Assembly (NCBI GenBank): GCA_963701735.1
Contig: CAVPBI010000001.1
Coordinates: 15,321-79,320, forward strand
Direction of reading: 5' to 3'
Length of the DNA: 64,000 nt
Source of the DNA: CAWABB01 sp963701735
Lineage (GTDB): Bacteria > Bacteroidota > Ignavibacteria > UBA10030 > UBA6906
The notes beneath the pieces were generated by a model. The model ran no database searches. It saw nothing but the letters and a program-made list of their open reading frames with translations, and was not told the origin of the DNA. The position numbers and the translations under genes were made by a program. Positions 53,557 to 63,222 of the stretch are shown piece by piece; position 1 is the first letter of the stretch; each line of letters begins with the position of its first letter.

Positions 53557-56247
53557 ATGGCACCATCGCTGCGTCTGAGGAATATCGTCTCCCCCCTGTG
53601 CTGTGCACTCCTCTGCCTGACGCTTTCCACCGGCCGCTCTCAGGAAACGGCCGGCGCGCTTGACGGTAGAGCGGTCGACAGCCTCGGCGCTCCCTTGCCT
53701 GGAGTCATTGTCGCCGTTACATCCCCGAGCTTGCAGGGAGGGCGGGGGACCGTCGCGAACAGCGAAGGGTTCTTCAGGTTGCCGGCGCTCCCGATCGGAG
53801 AATATGCGGTCCGGGTCTCTCACGTTGGCTACCAGGAGGTGACGATCCGGGGTGTCAGAATCCGGCTGGGTGCGACGACCAGCATTGGAACAGTCCGGCT
53901 GCAATCGGAGACGGTGTCCATTCCGGAGGTCACCGTCGTCGCGGCGCCTCCGATGATCGATCCAGTCTCCACCGCCGCGGGCGGGAGTCTACTCCCGGCG
54001 GAGTTCGAATCGCTCCCCGTGCAGCGCACGTACGACAAGATCATCGCGCTTCTGCCCCAGGCCAACGAGAGCTACCTGGGCGACGGTGTCAACGTTGCCG
54101 GCGCCACGGGAATGGAGAACAAGTACTTCGTCGACGGGGTGGATGTCTCCGACCCGTACCGGGGATTGACCGGGGCCAGTCTGCCTTACAACATCATCCG
54201 GGAGATCGAGGTCCGCACGGGGGCGTACGAAGCGGAATACCGGAGCACGCTGGGGGGGATCGTGAACCTCGTGACCTATTCCGGGGGGAACGAATTCTCG
54301 GGTAAAGTCTACGGCTACTTCACCAACCACGACCTGTCCGGGACCCCCCGGGGGGCGACGCTGGAACCGGCCAGCGGGGATTTCTCCCAGTATGATGTCG
54401 GAGTCTCGCTCGGCGGGCCGATACTGAGGGACCGCCTCTGGTTCTTTCTCGCCTACAGCCCCGTTTTCACCTCCGAAGACGTGGACATCCCGGGGCTCGG
54501 CTACTACCCGGATCGCGCGACCAGCCACGTCGTTGCCGGGAAGCTGACCTGGAGAGTGGCTGAGGATCATTCGCTCATGCTCTCGCTCTCCGGGGACCCG
54601 ACGGTGCGGGAGGCGGTCGGGCAGTCGTTCGGTGAGTTCGGCACGCCGGCGAAGTTTCTCAATCCCGATCCCTACCTCGGACGGGCGACGCTGGGAGGCC
54701 TCGGCGTGCGGCTGAAGGGGACGCACATCATGAGCGACGCGACGCTGCTGGAATTCACGCTCTCCTGGATGGGGAGGAACGACCGCTACATGCCTCAGAC
54801 GGCCGTCGGGGAGAGCGAGCCGCTCTTCATCGACATGGCGACGGGCACGTGGTCCGGCGGCTACCCGATGAGGGTGGACAACCATAGCTCGGTTGTAGGA
54901 GGGGGCGTGCGAGGGACGCTTCAGGTGCGGGACCATTTGCTGAAGGGGGGAGTGGAATACTACGACACAAAGCTGGATGCGTACTTCTCCGTGTCGCTGA
55001 TCCAGCGCTTCAGCCCGTTCGCGTATACGACGATCAACTATGCGAGCGATGGAGTGCTTCACAACAGGGTGCCGTCGGTATTCGTGCAGGACAGCTGGGA
55101 TGCCGCCTCCTGGCTCACGCTGAACGCCGGCATCCGGTGGGATGGTCAGTTCATCGTCGGATCGGACGGCAATGTGGCCCAGCGCATACTCGGCCAGTGG
55201 CAGCCGCGGCTGGGAGCTGTGATCAGGCCGGAGCACGGAGCTGCCGACAAGATCACGGCGTCCTACGGCCGGTTTTACCAGGATCTCCTGATGTACGCAT
55301 CAACGCTGTACCACATCGCCGGGGCGACGCAGCAGGTGATCGGCTACAACCATGATCCGCGGACGGATCCGACCGGCGGCAGGCCGGTCGTGAATGTCGT
55401 TTCGACCATCCAGCCGGAGATCGAGGGGATGCGCGGTCAGGCGTACGACGAGTTCACGCTCGGCTACGAGAGGGAAATCGTGCCCGGGTTGGTGGGCGGT
55501 GTGAGGGGAGTATACCGGACGCTCCTCGACGCCATCGAGGATGCGGAAGCCCCCACGGGCTCCAAGGAGCTGATCCTCGGGAATCCCGGGAGGACTCCGC
55601 TCTCCTCTTATCCCCGGCCCGAGCGGACCTATGCCGGACTCGAGTTCACAGTCAGGCGAGCGCCGGAGGCGAATCCCTGGTTCCTTTTCTCCTACGTCCT
55701 CTCGCGGGCCGCGGGCAACTATCCCGGGCTGTTCAACTCCGACTTCGACGTACGCCTGCCGAACGCGAACAAGTCGTTCGACTATGTCGAGAACCTTGTA
55801 AACGCGAGCGGGAGGCTTCCGAACGACAGGACGCACGTTGTAAAGCTGTCCGCCTCCTACCGCTTCGACTTCGACGTCACAGCGGGGGTGTTCGTTCTCT
55901 GGGAGTCGGGGACCCCGCTGAGCGAGTTCGGTGGCTCCACGGCGGGGGGGTTCAACTACAACTTCCTCCGCGAGCGAGGGACCAACGGACGGGCGCCCTC
56001 GCTGTGGGATGTGAACATCCGTCTGACGTACGACCTTCCGTCCACACTTACGTCCGCGTTTCGCGTGCGGCTGATCGCGGACGCGGTTCACGTGGGCAGC
56101 AGCCGGACCCCGGTGGCTTACGATCAGATCCACTACTTCAACGTCGATGCCAGCGGGAACCAGATCAACCCGAACCCCTTCTATATGGAGGCGATCAAGT
56201 TCCAGCCCCCCATGTCATTCCGCCTGGGGCTCGAGGTCATGTTCTGA
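53557..56247 (+). CDS. TonB-dependent receptor of the envelope operon
   Basis: 896 aa from ATG 53557 (GGAGG upstream), signal peptide to ~residue 29. A carboxypeptidase-regulatory domain (GALDGRAVDSLGAPLPGVIVAV...) is followed by a plug-like region (LPVQRTYDKIIALLPQAN, NKYFVDGVDVSDPYRG) and a large barrel ending in the aromatic VMF typical of Omp insertion. This subtype lacks a clear TonB box in what I can see. It starts 97 bp after PlsY-like 1 and may be an outer-membrane component of the same system. Confidence 0.88.
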   Translation: MAPSLRLRNIVSPLCCALLCLTLSTGRSQETAGALDGRAVDSLGAPLPGVIVAVTSPSLQGGRGTVANSEGFFRLPALPIGEYAVRVSHVGYQEVTIRGVRIRLGATTSIGTVRLQSETVSIPEVTVVAAPPMIDPVSTAAGGSLLPAEFESLPVQRTYDKIIALLPQANESYLGDGVNVAGATGMENKYFVDGVDVSDPYRGLTGASLPYNIIREIEVRTGAYEAEYRSTLGGIVNLVTYSGGNEFSGKVYGYFTNHDLSGTPRGATLEPASGDFSQYDVGVSLGGPILRDRLWFFLAYSPVFTSEDVDIPGLGYYPDRATSHVVAGKLTWRVAEDHSLMLSLSGDPTVREAVGQSFGEFGTPAKFLNPDPYLGRATLGGLGVRLKGTHIMSDATLLEFTLSWMGRNDRYMPQTAVGESEPLFIDMATGTWSGGYPMRVDNHSSVVGGGVRGTLQVRDHLLKGGVEYYDTKLDAYFSVSLIQRFSPFAYTTINYASDGVLHNRVPSVFVQDSWDAASWLTLNAGIRWDGQFIVGSDGNVAQRILGQWQPRLGAVIRPEHGAADKITASYGRFYQDLLMYASTLYHIAGATQQVIGYNHDPRTDPTGGRPVVNVVSTIQPEIEGMRGQAYDEFTLGYEREIVPGLVGGVRGVYRTLLDAIEDAEAPTGSKELILGNPGRTPLSSYPRPERTYAGLEFTVRRAPEANPWFLFSYVLSRAAGNYPGLFNSDFDVRLPNANKSFDYVENLVNASGRLPNDRTHVVKLSASYRFDFDVTAGVFVLWESGTPLSEFGGSTAGGFNYNFLRERGTNGRAPSLWDVNIRLTYDLPSTLTSAFRVRLIADAVHVGSSRTPVAYDQIHYFNVDASGNQINPNPFYMEAIKFQPPMSFRLGLEVMF

Positions 56248-56377
56248 TCGGCGTCCGGCTCCGAAGGCTGTTGAGTCAACCCGCCGGCGTGCCCGGAATC
56301 CTGCCTGCACAGCAGGCGGGGCTTCGCCCTGCAACGTGGGGCTCAGCTAGGACGGATGAAGTTATGAACCACTCCTC

Positions 56378-56396
56378 TATGCCGGTCTTGTCGCAA
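56378..56396 (+). repeat. 19-bp flank repeat shared with the hip scar at 40893
   Basis: TATGCCGGTCTTGTCGCAA, identical to 40893-40911. It lies 71 bp before hipB and may mark the 5' edge of the inserted toxin-antitoxin cassette. Confidence 0.6.
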
Positions 56397-56466
56397 AACT
56401 TCTTTACATGGCACCGCTAAAGCAGTATATTGTGCTGTATGAATAGATGTTGTCGAATGTGAGTCG

Positions 56467-56754
56467 ATGATGGAATGCAATATTACTGCTAGGGCGGTAC
56501 AAGTGGCTCTAGAAGAAGACATAAGCTCGATCGTTCGCTTTCACCGAAAAAAAAGCGGCCTGTCCCAGGCAGAATTGGCCAAGACAGCTGGCGTGGGGAA
56601 GACCGTGATCTTCGACATTGAGAATGGAAAGAGGACGGTACGGCTGAGCACGCTGCAAATGGTTTTCGATGCACTGAATATCAGGGTGTCTCTCTCAAGT
56701 CCCTTGATGAATGCATACGAGAGGTCAAAGGGGGAAAGAGATGCGAGAAGCTGA
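56467..56754 (+). CDS. hipB: HipB-type antitoxin, XRE helix-turn-helix
   Basis: 95 aa with a Cro/CI-type helix-turn-helix: KKSGLSQAELAKTAGVGKTVIFDIENGKRTVRLSTL (residues ~29-65). It should bind its own promoter and neutralise the kinase. Its end overlaps the start of the next gene by 14 bp. The DNA is visibly less GC-rich than the operon before it, which suggests a transferred cassette. Confidence 0.88.
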   Translation: MMECNITARAVQVALEEDISSIVRFHRKKSGLSQAELAKTAGVGKTVIFDIENGKRTVRLSTLQMVFDALNIRVSLSSPLMNAYERSKGERDARS

Positions 56755-57052
56755 AGTGTTCGTCGAGGGGGCCTTTGCAGGTATCCTTGAGGAAGCGGAG
56801 CGTGGAAAGAAATATGTGTTTCGCTATTCGGAAGGATACGCGGGTCGACCAGTGTCATTGGCGATGCCAACCACGAAGAGGGAGTACCTCTATGAATCAT
56901 TCCCGCCGTTCTTTGATGGTGTGTTGCCGGAAGGCGTCATGCTGGAAGCTTTGCTCAAGCAGAAGAAGATTGACCGCAACGACTTGTTCGGACAGTTGGT
57001 TGCAGTAGGGGAGGACCTGGTCGGAGCGGTTAGCGTGAAGGAAAAGGCATGA
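56741..57052 (+). CDS. hipS: HipS-like protein (free-standing HipA N-terminal subdomain 1)
   Basis: 103 aa from ATG 56741, with GGGGAAAGAG directly before it. It matches the N-terminal subdomain of HipA kinases (EVFVEGAFAGILEEAERGKKYVFRYSEGY...GVLPEGVMLEALLKQKKI, then DLFGQLVAVGEDLVGAV) but is encoded alone. In known HipBST systems this small protein is the antitoxin for the HipT kinase. It overlaps both neighbours, consistent with a three-gene unit. Confidence 0.85.
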   Translation: MREAEVFVEGAFAGILEEAERGKKYVFRYSEGYAGRPVSLAMPTTKREYLYESFPPFFDGVLPEGVMLEALLKQKKIDRNDLFGQLVAVGEDLVGAVSVKEKA

Positions 57053-57981
57053 AACTCTGCCCGATATCATATGTTCCGATTGAGGAGGCGCAGAGATACT
57101 CGGCCAAAGGGCTGAGAGGCCTATCGAGGGAATTGAAAGACCTCAGGGACCTGCCATTCACAGCTGTCGAGCAGAGGCAAGAGGCTGCAGCCAGAGCAGG
57201 TCGGATGTCGATCCAGGGTGTGCAGCCGAAGCTGAGCGCACGACTGAGTGTGAGCAAGCAGTCATTTGTGGTTGTTGATCGGCACGGCCGCTTCATTCTC
57301 AAGCCTCAGTCAGTCGAATTTCCCCAACTTCCAGAAAACGAGGATGTGTCAATGCGGCTCGCCGCCCTCGTCGGTATAGAGGTCCCTCAGCACGGCCTGG
57401 TGTTCTCCAAAGATGCATCATTGACCTATTTCATCAAGCGTTTTGACAGAGCTGGCAAGCACGGCAGACTTCCGGTCGAGGACTTCGCACAACTTACCGG
57501 CGGCTCACGAGATACGAAATATGACTCAAGCATGGAAGAGGTGGCTTCGGTGGTAGACGCCCACTGCACCTTTCCCGTCATTGAGAAGAGAAAACTGCTG
57601 AAATTGACAGTGTTCAGTTTCCTGGTTGGCAACCAGGACATGCATCTGAAGAACTTCTCACTGATCACTCGGGATGACAAAGTAGAACTGTCTCCTGCAT
57701 ACGATCTTCTGAATTCGACCATTGCGATGCCGGGCGCAAAAGACGACGTTGCATTGCCCATCAACGGCAAGATGCGAAAACTGACCAGAAAGGACCTCAT
57801 AGTATACTTTGGGAGTGGTCGCCTGGCTCTTCGCAGTGCACTAATTGACGAGGATCTGAGCCGTTTTGCAGAGTCTTTCTCTCAATGGGAGAACCTCATA
57901 GAAATCAGTTTCTTGTCGAGACCGATGAAAACGCGGTATCTCGAGGTGGTGTCGGAGCGACGGAGGAGGCTGGGTCTGTGA
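57049..57981 (+). CDS. hipT: HipT-like Ser/Thr kinase toxin
   Basis: 310 aa, shorter than HipA (~440) because the N-terminal subdomain is the separate HipS. The glycine-rich loop MSIQGVQPK carries S54. The catalytic loop GNQDMHLKN has D197 and the metal-binding SPAYDLL has D219, so the kinase is intact. HipT of enteropathogenic E. coli has two loop serines (SIS) and phosphorylates tryptophanyl-tRNA synthetase; here the second is Gln56. Target unproven. Start overlaps the HipS stop (ATGA). Confidence 0.88.
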   Translation: MKLCPISYVPIEEAQRYSAKGLRGLSRELKDLRDLPFTAVEQRQEAAARAGRMSIQGVQPKLSARLSVSKQSFVVVDRHGRFILKPQSVEFPQLPENEDVSMRLAALVGIEVPQHGLVFSKDASLTYFIKRFDRAGKHGRLPVEDFAQLTGGSRDTKYDSSMEEVASVVDAHCTFPVIEKRKLLKLTVFSFLVGNQDMHLKNFSLITRDDKVELSPAYDLLNSTIAMPGAKDDVALPINGKMRKLTRKDLIVYFGSGRLALRSALIDEDLSRFAESFSQWENLIEISFLSRPMKTRYLEVVSERRRRLGL

Positions 57982-58396
57982 TCGACCACCATCCGCTACG
58001 GCCTGCCCAGTCGCCTCACCTCTTCTTCTTCGGCCCGGTCCAATCGTTCACGCGCCTGTGCACGTTCCAGAACCCCGGGGAGGATCTGCTCAAGGTCTAT
58101 GGGGCACCCTGGATCAAACCGTCTCCTAGCTTAGCCTGACAGTGGCGCGAAGCCCTTTGACGACGCACAGACACCTTCCAATCCGCTGACTTGACAAATC
58201 AGTGGTCCTCGTCAAGGCGGGCATCCGGTGACTCATGGGTGCCCACGGTGTCACCTCAATGCAACTGTGATGGGCATGAGGGTTCTGCGGGACCCCCGCC
58301 CGCCCCGCCTCATTTGAGCAGATGGAAAAAGTTCCCCCTGCGGGCCTGGAAGTGGAGTTCTAGCTCTCCGACCTGGTCACCGAAAAGGAGACGAAC
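57982..58396 (+). other. Intergenic region with a sorting-domain relic
   Basis: Directly after the hipT stop, 57982-58020 reads STTIRYGLPSRLT, the core of the sorting domain found in exported proteins here, with no gene around it. The remaining ~375 bp show no gene. GGAGACGAAC before 58397 is the ribosome binding site of the next gene. Confidence 0.5.
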
Positions 58397-59152
58397 GTGG
58401 ACTGGCTGCTGCTGACCGGATGTGCCATTGTCGGCTACCTGATCGGAGGAATCTCCTCCGCCCGCCTCGTCGCGCGATGCGTCATTCCCGGAAAGGACAT
58501 CTCGAAGGTGGAGCACCCGGTCCCCGGTGCCGACAGGGTGTTCAGCATGGATACGATCAGTGCGACCACCATGCGAACGCACGCGGGCGTCAGGTACGGC
58601 TGCCTCACCGCCGTGATGGATATGCTCAAGGTGGCGGTACCGATGGTGCTCATCCAGCAGCTCGTTCCCGGGGTGCCTGGTCACCTGGTGTTCGGGACGG
58701 CAGCGGTCGCCGGACACAACTGGCCGGTGTTCCATCGATTCAAAGGCGGGCGGGGGGAGTCGCCAATGATCGGAGGCTTCGTTGTGATCGACTGGCTCGG
58801 GGTGGTCGTCACGAACGCGGCCGGCTCTCTTGGCGGGGTCGTCCTTGGGAGTCTTCTCGTCATGCGGTGGAGCTGGACGTTCCTGATGATCGCGTGGCTC
58901 TGGTGGCGGACGGGGGATCCGTGGCAGGTGGGATACGCCGTGAGTGTCGTCGGGCTCTATTTCTTCGCCCTCAGGGCTGAACTCGCGCAGTACGTGCGGC
59001 TCAAGCTCGATCGCAAGTACCCTTCGCAGGAGGCGGTCGCGGACATCCTGACGATGGGGAAGAGCATGGGGCGAATGATGGACAGGTATAGCCTCCTTGC
59101 CCTGTATCACCGCCTCCGGAAATCCGCCGGCCCGGCAGGTCCGCCCGATTGA
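58397..59152 (+). CDS. PlsY-like acyltransferase 2
   Basis: 251 aa from GTG 58397, with AAAAGGAG upstream. It is clearly paralogous to the 52729 gene: YLIGGISSARLVARCVIPGKDISKV, GVRYGCLTAVMDMLKVAVP, AGHNWPVFHRFKGGRGES, GGFVVIDWLGVVVTNAAG and the tail MGKSMGRMMDRYSLLALYHRLRK. As in copy 1 the GSGNxGATN loop is altered (MDTISATTMRTHAG). It has five or six hydrophobic helices. Probably the last gene of the envelope operon, cut off from it by the hip cassette. Confidence 0.75.
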   Translation: MDWLLLTGCAIVGYLIGGISSARLVARCVIPGKDISKVEHPVPGADRVFSMDTISATTMRTHAGVRYGCLTAVMDMLKVAVPMVLIQQLVPGVPGHLVFGTAAVAGHNWPVFHRFKGGRGESPMIGGFVVIDWLGVVVTNAAGSLGGVVLGSLLVMRWSWTFLMIAWLWWRTGDPWQVGYAVSVVGLYFFALRAELAQYVRLKLDRKYPSQEAVADILTMGKSMGRMMDRYSLLALYHRLRKSAGPAGPPD

Positions 59153-59220
59153 GCAGTGTCTGCTGACAATGCTGGCTACGGGGACCGTTGGGAATATTCT
59201 CTACCCTTAGAAGTGGACAC

Positions 59221-59241
59221 CGCGTAGAGGGAACTTATTCC
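59221..59241 (+). repeat. Terminal inverted repeat of a transposon remnant
   Basis: Matches the left terminal repeat of the 165-bp element at 63058 in about 17 of 21 positions, and lies just beyond the transposase stop. Confidence 0.5.
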
Positions 59242-59246
59242 GTCCG

Positions 59247-59432
59247 TCATGCCGCCTGGTTCGGGTAGTGGTGGTGTAATCCACCGAGAACGGCACTCTT
59301 ACGGATGGGACCGCCCGTTATTTCGCCTTCACCAAGCTCAGGGACCTGTTGCTGGATCCCCCGATGCGGTCGCTGAGTGTTGTAGACGTCGACGTACTCC
59401 TCCAGAATCCCCCGGACCTGATTCCTGCCAAG
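59247..59432 (-). pseudogene. Integrase-core transposase, C-terminal remnant
   Basis: The minus strand reads GRNQVRGILEEYVDVYNTQRPHRGIQQQVP, then GPIRKSAVLGGLHHHYPNQAA and a stop. YNxxRPHxGIxQxxP and LGGLHHxY..AA are the C-terminus of a widespread rve-type (DDE) transposase group. Upstream the frame is closed by a stop and no longer readable, so the catalytic part is gone. The stretch 59231-59306 recurs at 63068-63144. Confidence 0.7.
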
Positions 59433-59814
59433 TCATGGCCGGACCGGCCCGGAAGTCCCCGTTTGACACCACGGAATTCTTCTCTATGTTAGTGGCAGAC
59501 CCTCGGAGGAGGCAGCCATGCGGTGCTCTCGGGTGGCAACTCCTGTTCCTTTGAAAGTTGGTTCCAGCTTCGTCCTCCCATCAACTCATCCGAAGAGAAG
59601 TCTTTCGCACGCGTGCCACGAGATGGGCATGACAGTAGCTGAGTTCGATCTGCCTTGTGCCACCCCGGCCGGCCGAATCAACAGTTTGATTCTGGCGTCT
59701 CTATCGCCTATTTTGTCTCCGCACCGTTGACTCTTACAGGGGTAGGGAGTCTCCAGGCTTCCGGTTCGCCGTTCTTGCATCACACTGCTTTCCCTTCTCG
59801 AGAAGCCCCCCCCC
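59433..59814 (+). other. Intergenic region, no gene seen
   Basis: About 380 bp between the transposase remnant and the peptidase gene. No readable gene and no repeat partner of the remnant's second end was found. Confidence 0.4.
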
Positions 59815-62020
59815 ATGATGTTTCTCAGATGTGCCGCGATATGCCTGTCGGCTCTGTTGGCCGCGCTCGTCGCCCGAAGCGCAGTTCTCCATAACTACCC
59901 CCAGAAGCTGGTGCAGCCTGACGGATCTGTGGTACACTGCTACGCCAGCGGCGACGAGTTCCACCACTGGCTGCATGACGCGCAGAGCTACACCATTGTT
60001 CAGGATTCCACGACGGGTTACTTCGTGTATGGTGTGCTCCAAAACGGAGCGCTGTCGCCTACCACGCATATCGTGGGAAAAGTCAATCCCGAAGCTGCGG
60101 GCCTGACCCCAGGTGCCAACATCCCGGCAGCCGCCAAACAAGCGATGAGAGACAACGCACTGGCCAGGACGGGAATGGGTTGGAAAGAGGCGAGCAGCGT
60201 GGGAGCAATCAGCAACATCGTCATATTTGTTCGCTTCGCCGATGAACCCACGACTGCTTTTCCCGACTGGATAGCAGAGTTCGACCGAATGTTCAACTCC
60301 CCACTCCCCGGGGCAAACTCCATGTACAACTACTATAGGGAAGTATCATATAACCGGCTGAGCATCCTCTCGACGTTCTATCCATCCGCCATCGACAGCG
60401 TCGTCTCGTACACCGACACCCATCCGCGCAACTACTACAAGAAATTCAATGCGGTGACAAATCCTGCGGGGTATACCACCGGCGATGAAGCCTGGGCAAG
60501 GGAACAGACCATGTTGGCAAGTGCAATCAGGGCGGTCAGCTCGCAGGTCCCCGCCGGTTTGAACATCGATGCCAACAATGACGGATTCGTGGACAATGTC
60601 TGTTTCGTGGTGTCCGGCGGCGTCGAGGCGTGGGCAGACCTGCTCTGGCCGCATATGAGTTCGCTGACCTATCTGACGGCGGCGATCAATGGGAAAACGG
60701 TCGGAGTCTACAATTTCCAACTAAGGAACGCCCTTCTCGACCCGGGAAACATGGTCTATGTGCTTGCCCATGATGTTCCATTCGCTCGGAGCTCCGGACC
60801 TCTATCATTACAGTTTCCAACCTCCGGATCCCGTGGGTGCGTGGGATATCATGAACTACACCGGCAACCCGCCAGTCCATATGAGCGCCTACATGAAATG
60901 GAGGTACGGCGGCTGGATCAGCTCGATTCCAACCATCACCACCCCGGGGACCTATGCACTGGCTCCCCTCCTCTCGCCGACGAACAACTGCTTCAGGATT
61001 CCTTCCATCTATTCGTCGGACGAGTTCTTCGTAGTGGAATATCGCAGGCGGATGGGGACATTCGAGAGTACTCTCCCGGGTGAAGGGCTCCTCGTCTACA
61101 GAGTCAATCGAGACTACAACGGAAATGCCGATGGTCCCCGGATGAGCTCTATCTCTATCGACCCGGCGGAACCATGACCGCGAACGGCACACCGGAGAGG
61201 GCAGCCATGAGTGCGAATTCCGGACGGGTAACGTTGACAGACAGCACAGCGCCCTCGTCTTTCCTGACCGACGGATCACCGGGTGGGTTGATCCTGAGAG
61301 ACGTCGGATTCCTGGGAGATACACTCTCATTCACGATCGACTTCCCGAAAGTGCCGATCATCGCGCTCAACACTCGAGCGATCTATTTCGAGCCGATCAG
61401 CGATGCCAAGGCGCAACTTGACACCGCAATCGTTGTGAGGAATACGGGCTACGCAACGGATTCTCTGACGACCTCCGTCAGCCCTGCGAACGTGACCCCC
61501 GATTCGGCAATCGCGGTTTTCCCCCGATCATTTGCTCTGCGCCCCACGATTCGCAGAACGTGACAATCAGCGTACAGGTGCACATGCTTTCCCCCGGATA
61601 CTATAACCCACTGTCTTCGTTCATTCCAGGTTCGGTGTCGGGCAGAAGACGCTTTCGACGATAATGGATTTCGAGAAGATCGCAACAGATGCGAAGGAAG
61701 CCCGTGGCCTCCCGAGGGAATTCGCGCTTGATCAGAACTACCCAACCCCTTCAACCCCTCCACTACGATCCGCTACGGTCTCCCGAGCCGTTCGAACCTC
61801 ATGCTCGCAGTCTTCAACACGCTCGGGCAGCAGGTGGCGACGCTCGTCCAGGGAGAACAGGAGGCAGGGTATCACGAGGTCAAGTTTGATGCATCGGGAC
61901 TGGCCAGCGGGTGTATTTGTATAGGCTGCGGGTCCGCGGTTCGGACTCCGCCTCACCGCGGGACTCCAAGAGCGGAGCAGGGAATTCGTCCAGACGCGAA
62001 AGCTTGTCCTTCTGCATTGA
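59815..62020 (+). pseudogene. M6-family metallopeptidase with sorting domain, multiply frameshifted
   Basis: Read across frames this is a secreted immune-inhibitor-A-like peptidase. Signal peptide MMFLRCAAICLSALLAALVARS; SNIVIFVRFADEP; YYREVSYNRLSILSTFYP; zinc site HExxHSLGAPD around 60770; then WDIMNYTGN, EGLLVYRVNRDYNGN, DELYLYRPGG, a beta domain, and the sorting domain ALDQNYPNPFNPSTTIRYGLPSRS. Breaks: two bases missing inside HExxH (~60772), and single missing bases near 61136, 61530, 61645, 61743, 61910 and 61981. All single losses sit in short G or C runs. Either real decay or base-calling errors. The 3' end matches 43333-43603. Confidence 0.75.
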
Positions 62021-62130
62021 CCGTCAAGCCGGAAACTGAAAGAGAGCTCAATCTCGCTAGAGATGAGGGCTCTACTGTAGGTTCACCCAGTGCCCGGAAC
62101 CCGCAACTGGAATCACTCACACACACACAC
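61857..62130 (+). repeat. Gene-end repeat, copy 2 (partner at 43333-43603)
   Basis: Same orientation as copy 1. Over the ~125-bp coding core the differences are two single-base losses in G runs and few substitutions; the noncoding part is less alike and ends in a CA microsatellite. Confidence 0.75.
61932..61976 (+). repeat. 45-nt in-frame insertion in a sorting domain, copy 3
   Basis: Identical to copy 2 at 43407-43451. Confidence 0.6.
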
Positions 62131-62235
62131 ATCGGGAATGTGAGCCGAAGATCTGAGGTCGGGTTTTTTGGGGCGGGGAAGATGAATATTCTGAACGAAA
62201 TGAACGAACCGTAAAAGCTTCAGAACGACATGGTG

Positions 62236-62938
62236 TCACAGCAACCGTGGTTGTCGATTGAGGGCGAGTTTCTGGCGCACAAAGCTTCTAACTGACTTTG
62301 CCGCTTTCAGTGCGTCTCGAGCTTCTGCAGGTGTTACGATATCGCCGGGATAGCGAAACTGGACAGCATAGGGATCGAGGAATTCCAGGTGGGGCTCGAG
62401 CACCGAGAAGCTTTTATCGATTTTCAGACACCGGGGAAGCAATTCCTTCGCAAGATCGTGCGTCTTAGGAAAAGCAACATTGTGTTCTACGAGAAACGCT
62501 TTTAGGTATTTCTCCGCTGACTGGTGAGCCGCAAAACTCGTGAGATGGGCGATCTTCTTGCTTCGATTCTTTGCCAGAGCAGACGCACCATATAGTCCCC
62601 TTCTGCTTTTGATATCCAGGCCTCGGTTTCAGCATCGTCGAGAACCCTGCCCTTCTCAAACACTTCCTGAACAAACCAATCCCGGCCTTTGAGCGATGCT
62701 TTGACATCCTTTGGGGACCGCACCACAATATCAACAGATGCTTGTTCCCTGATGGCGCGTCGCACATGTCTCACCCGTTCTGCCGGCAGTCCTGGAATGT
62801 CCGCAACGATGAACAGGTCTATATCGCTATTACTGGTGGGCTTTCCATAGGCGTGTGAACCAAAAGGATTACCTTCTCCGGTGAGCATTGGGCCACAATG
62901 GATGAAACAATGCGTGATATTTTCTTTTCGGTGGCCAT
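62236..62938 (-). pseudogene. Nucleotidyltransferase-HEPN protein, two frameshifts
   Basis: From ATG 62938 the minus strand encodes MATEKKISRIVSSIVAQCSPEKVILFGSHAYGKP, the start of a minimal nucleotidyltransferase with the active site GSHAYG...DIDL. After ~100 residues a HEPN domain follows (SFAAHQSAEKYLKAFLVEHN, then KTHDLAKELLPRC). One T is missing from a T run near 62865 and one A from an A run near 62565. MNT and HEPN domains often form toxin-antitoxin pairs; here both are in one chain, as in single-chain relatives found in bacteria and archaea. If the indels are sequencing errors the gene is intact (~235 aa). Confidence 0.7.
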
Positions 62939-63057
62939 ATGGTCCGGGAGAAAGATAGCGGTTTGGCCTGAAAGAACCAATTGCGGAAGAGCTCTCCCTC
63001 GTCAACAGACCGTCCGCTGACAAGATGCCTAGTGCGCCTTGAGTTCGGTATTCTTGC

Positions 63058-63222
63058 CCCGCAGGGGGGACTTATTCCGTACGTCATGCCGCCTGTCTCG
63101 GGTAGTGGTGGTGTAATCCACCGAGAACGGCAGTCTTGCGGATGTAACCGCGGTTCTCTCTGCTTCCCTAGGTTTCGGGATCTGCTGTTGGGAGGATAGA
63201 TGGAATAAGTCCCCCTTACGGG
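63058..63222 (-). mobile_element. 165-bp deletion derivative (MITE-like) of an integrase-core transposon
   Basis: The ends CCCGCAGGGGGGACTTATTCC (63058-63078) and GGAATAAGTCCCCCTTACGGG (63202-63222) are inverted repeats matching at 19 of 21 positions. Inside, on the minus strand, only the last ~38 codons of the transposase remain (QQQIPK..., then GYIRKTAVLGGLHHHYPRQAA, stop at 63086-63084), with one frame break. It is the same family as the remnant at 59247-59432. Confidence 0.65.
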
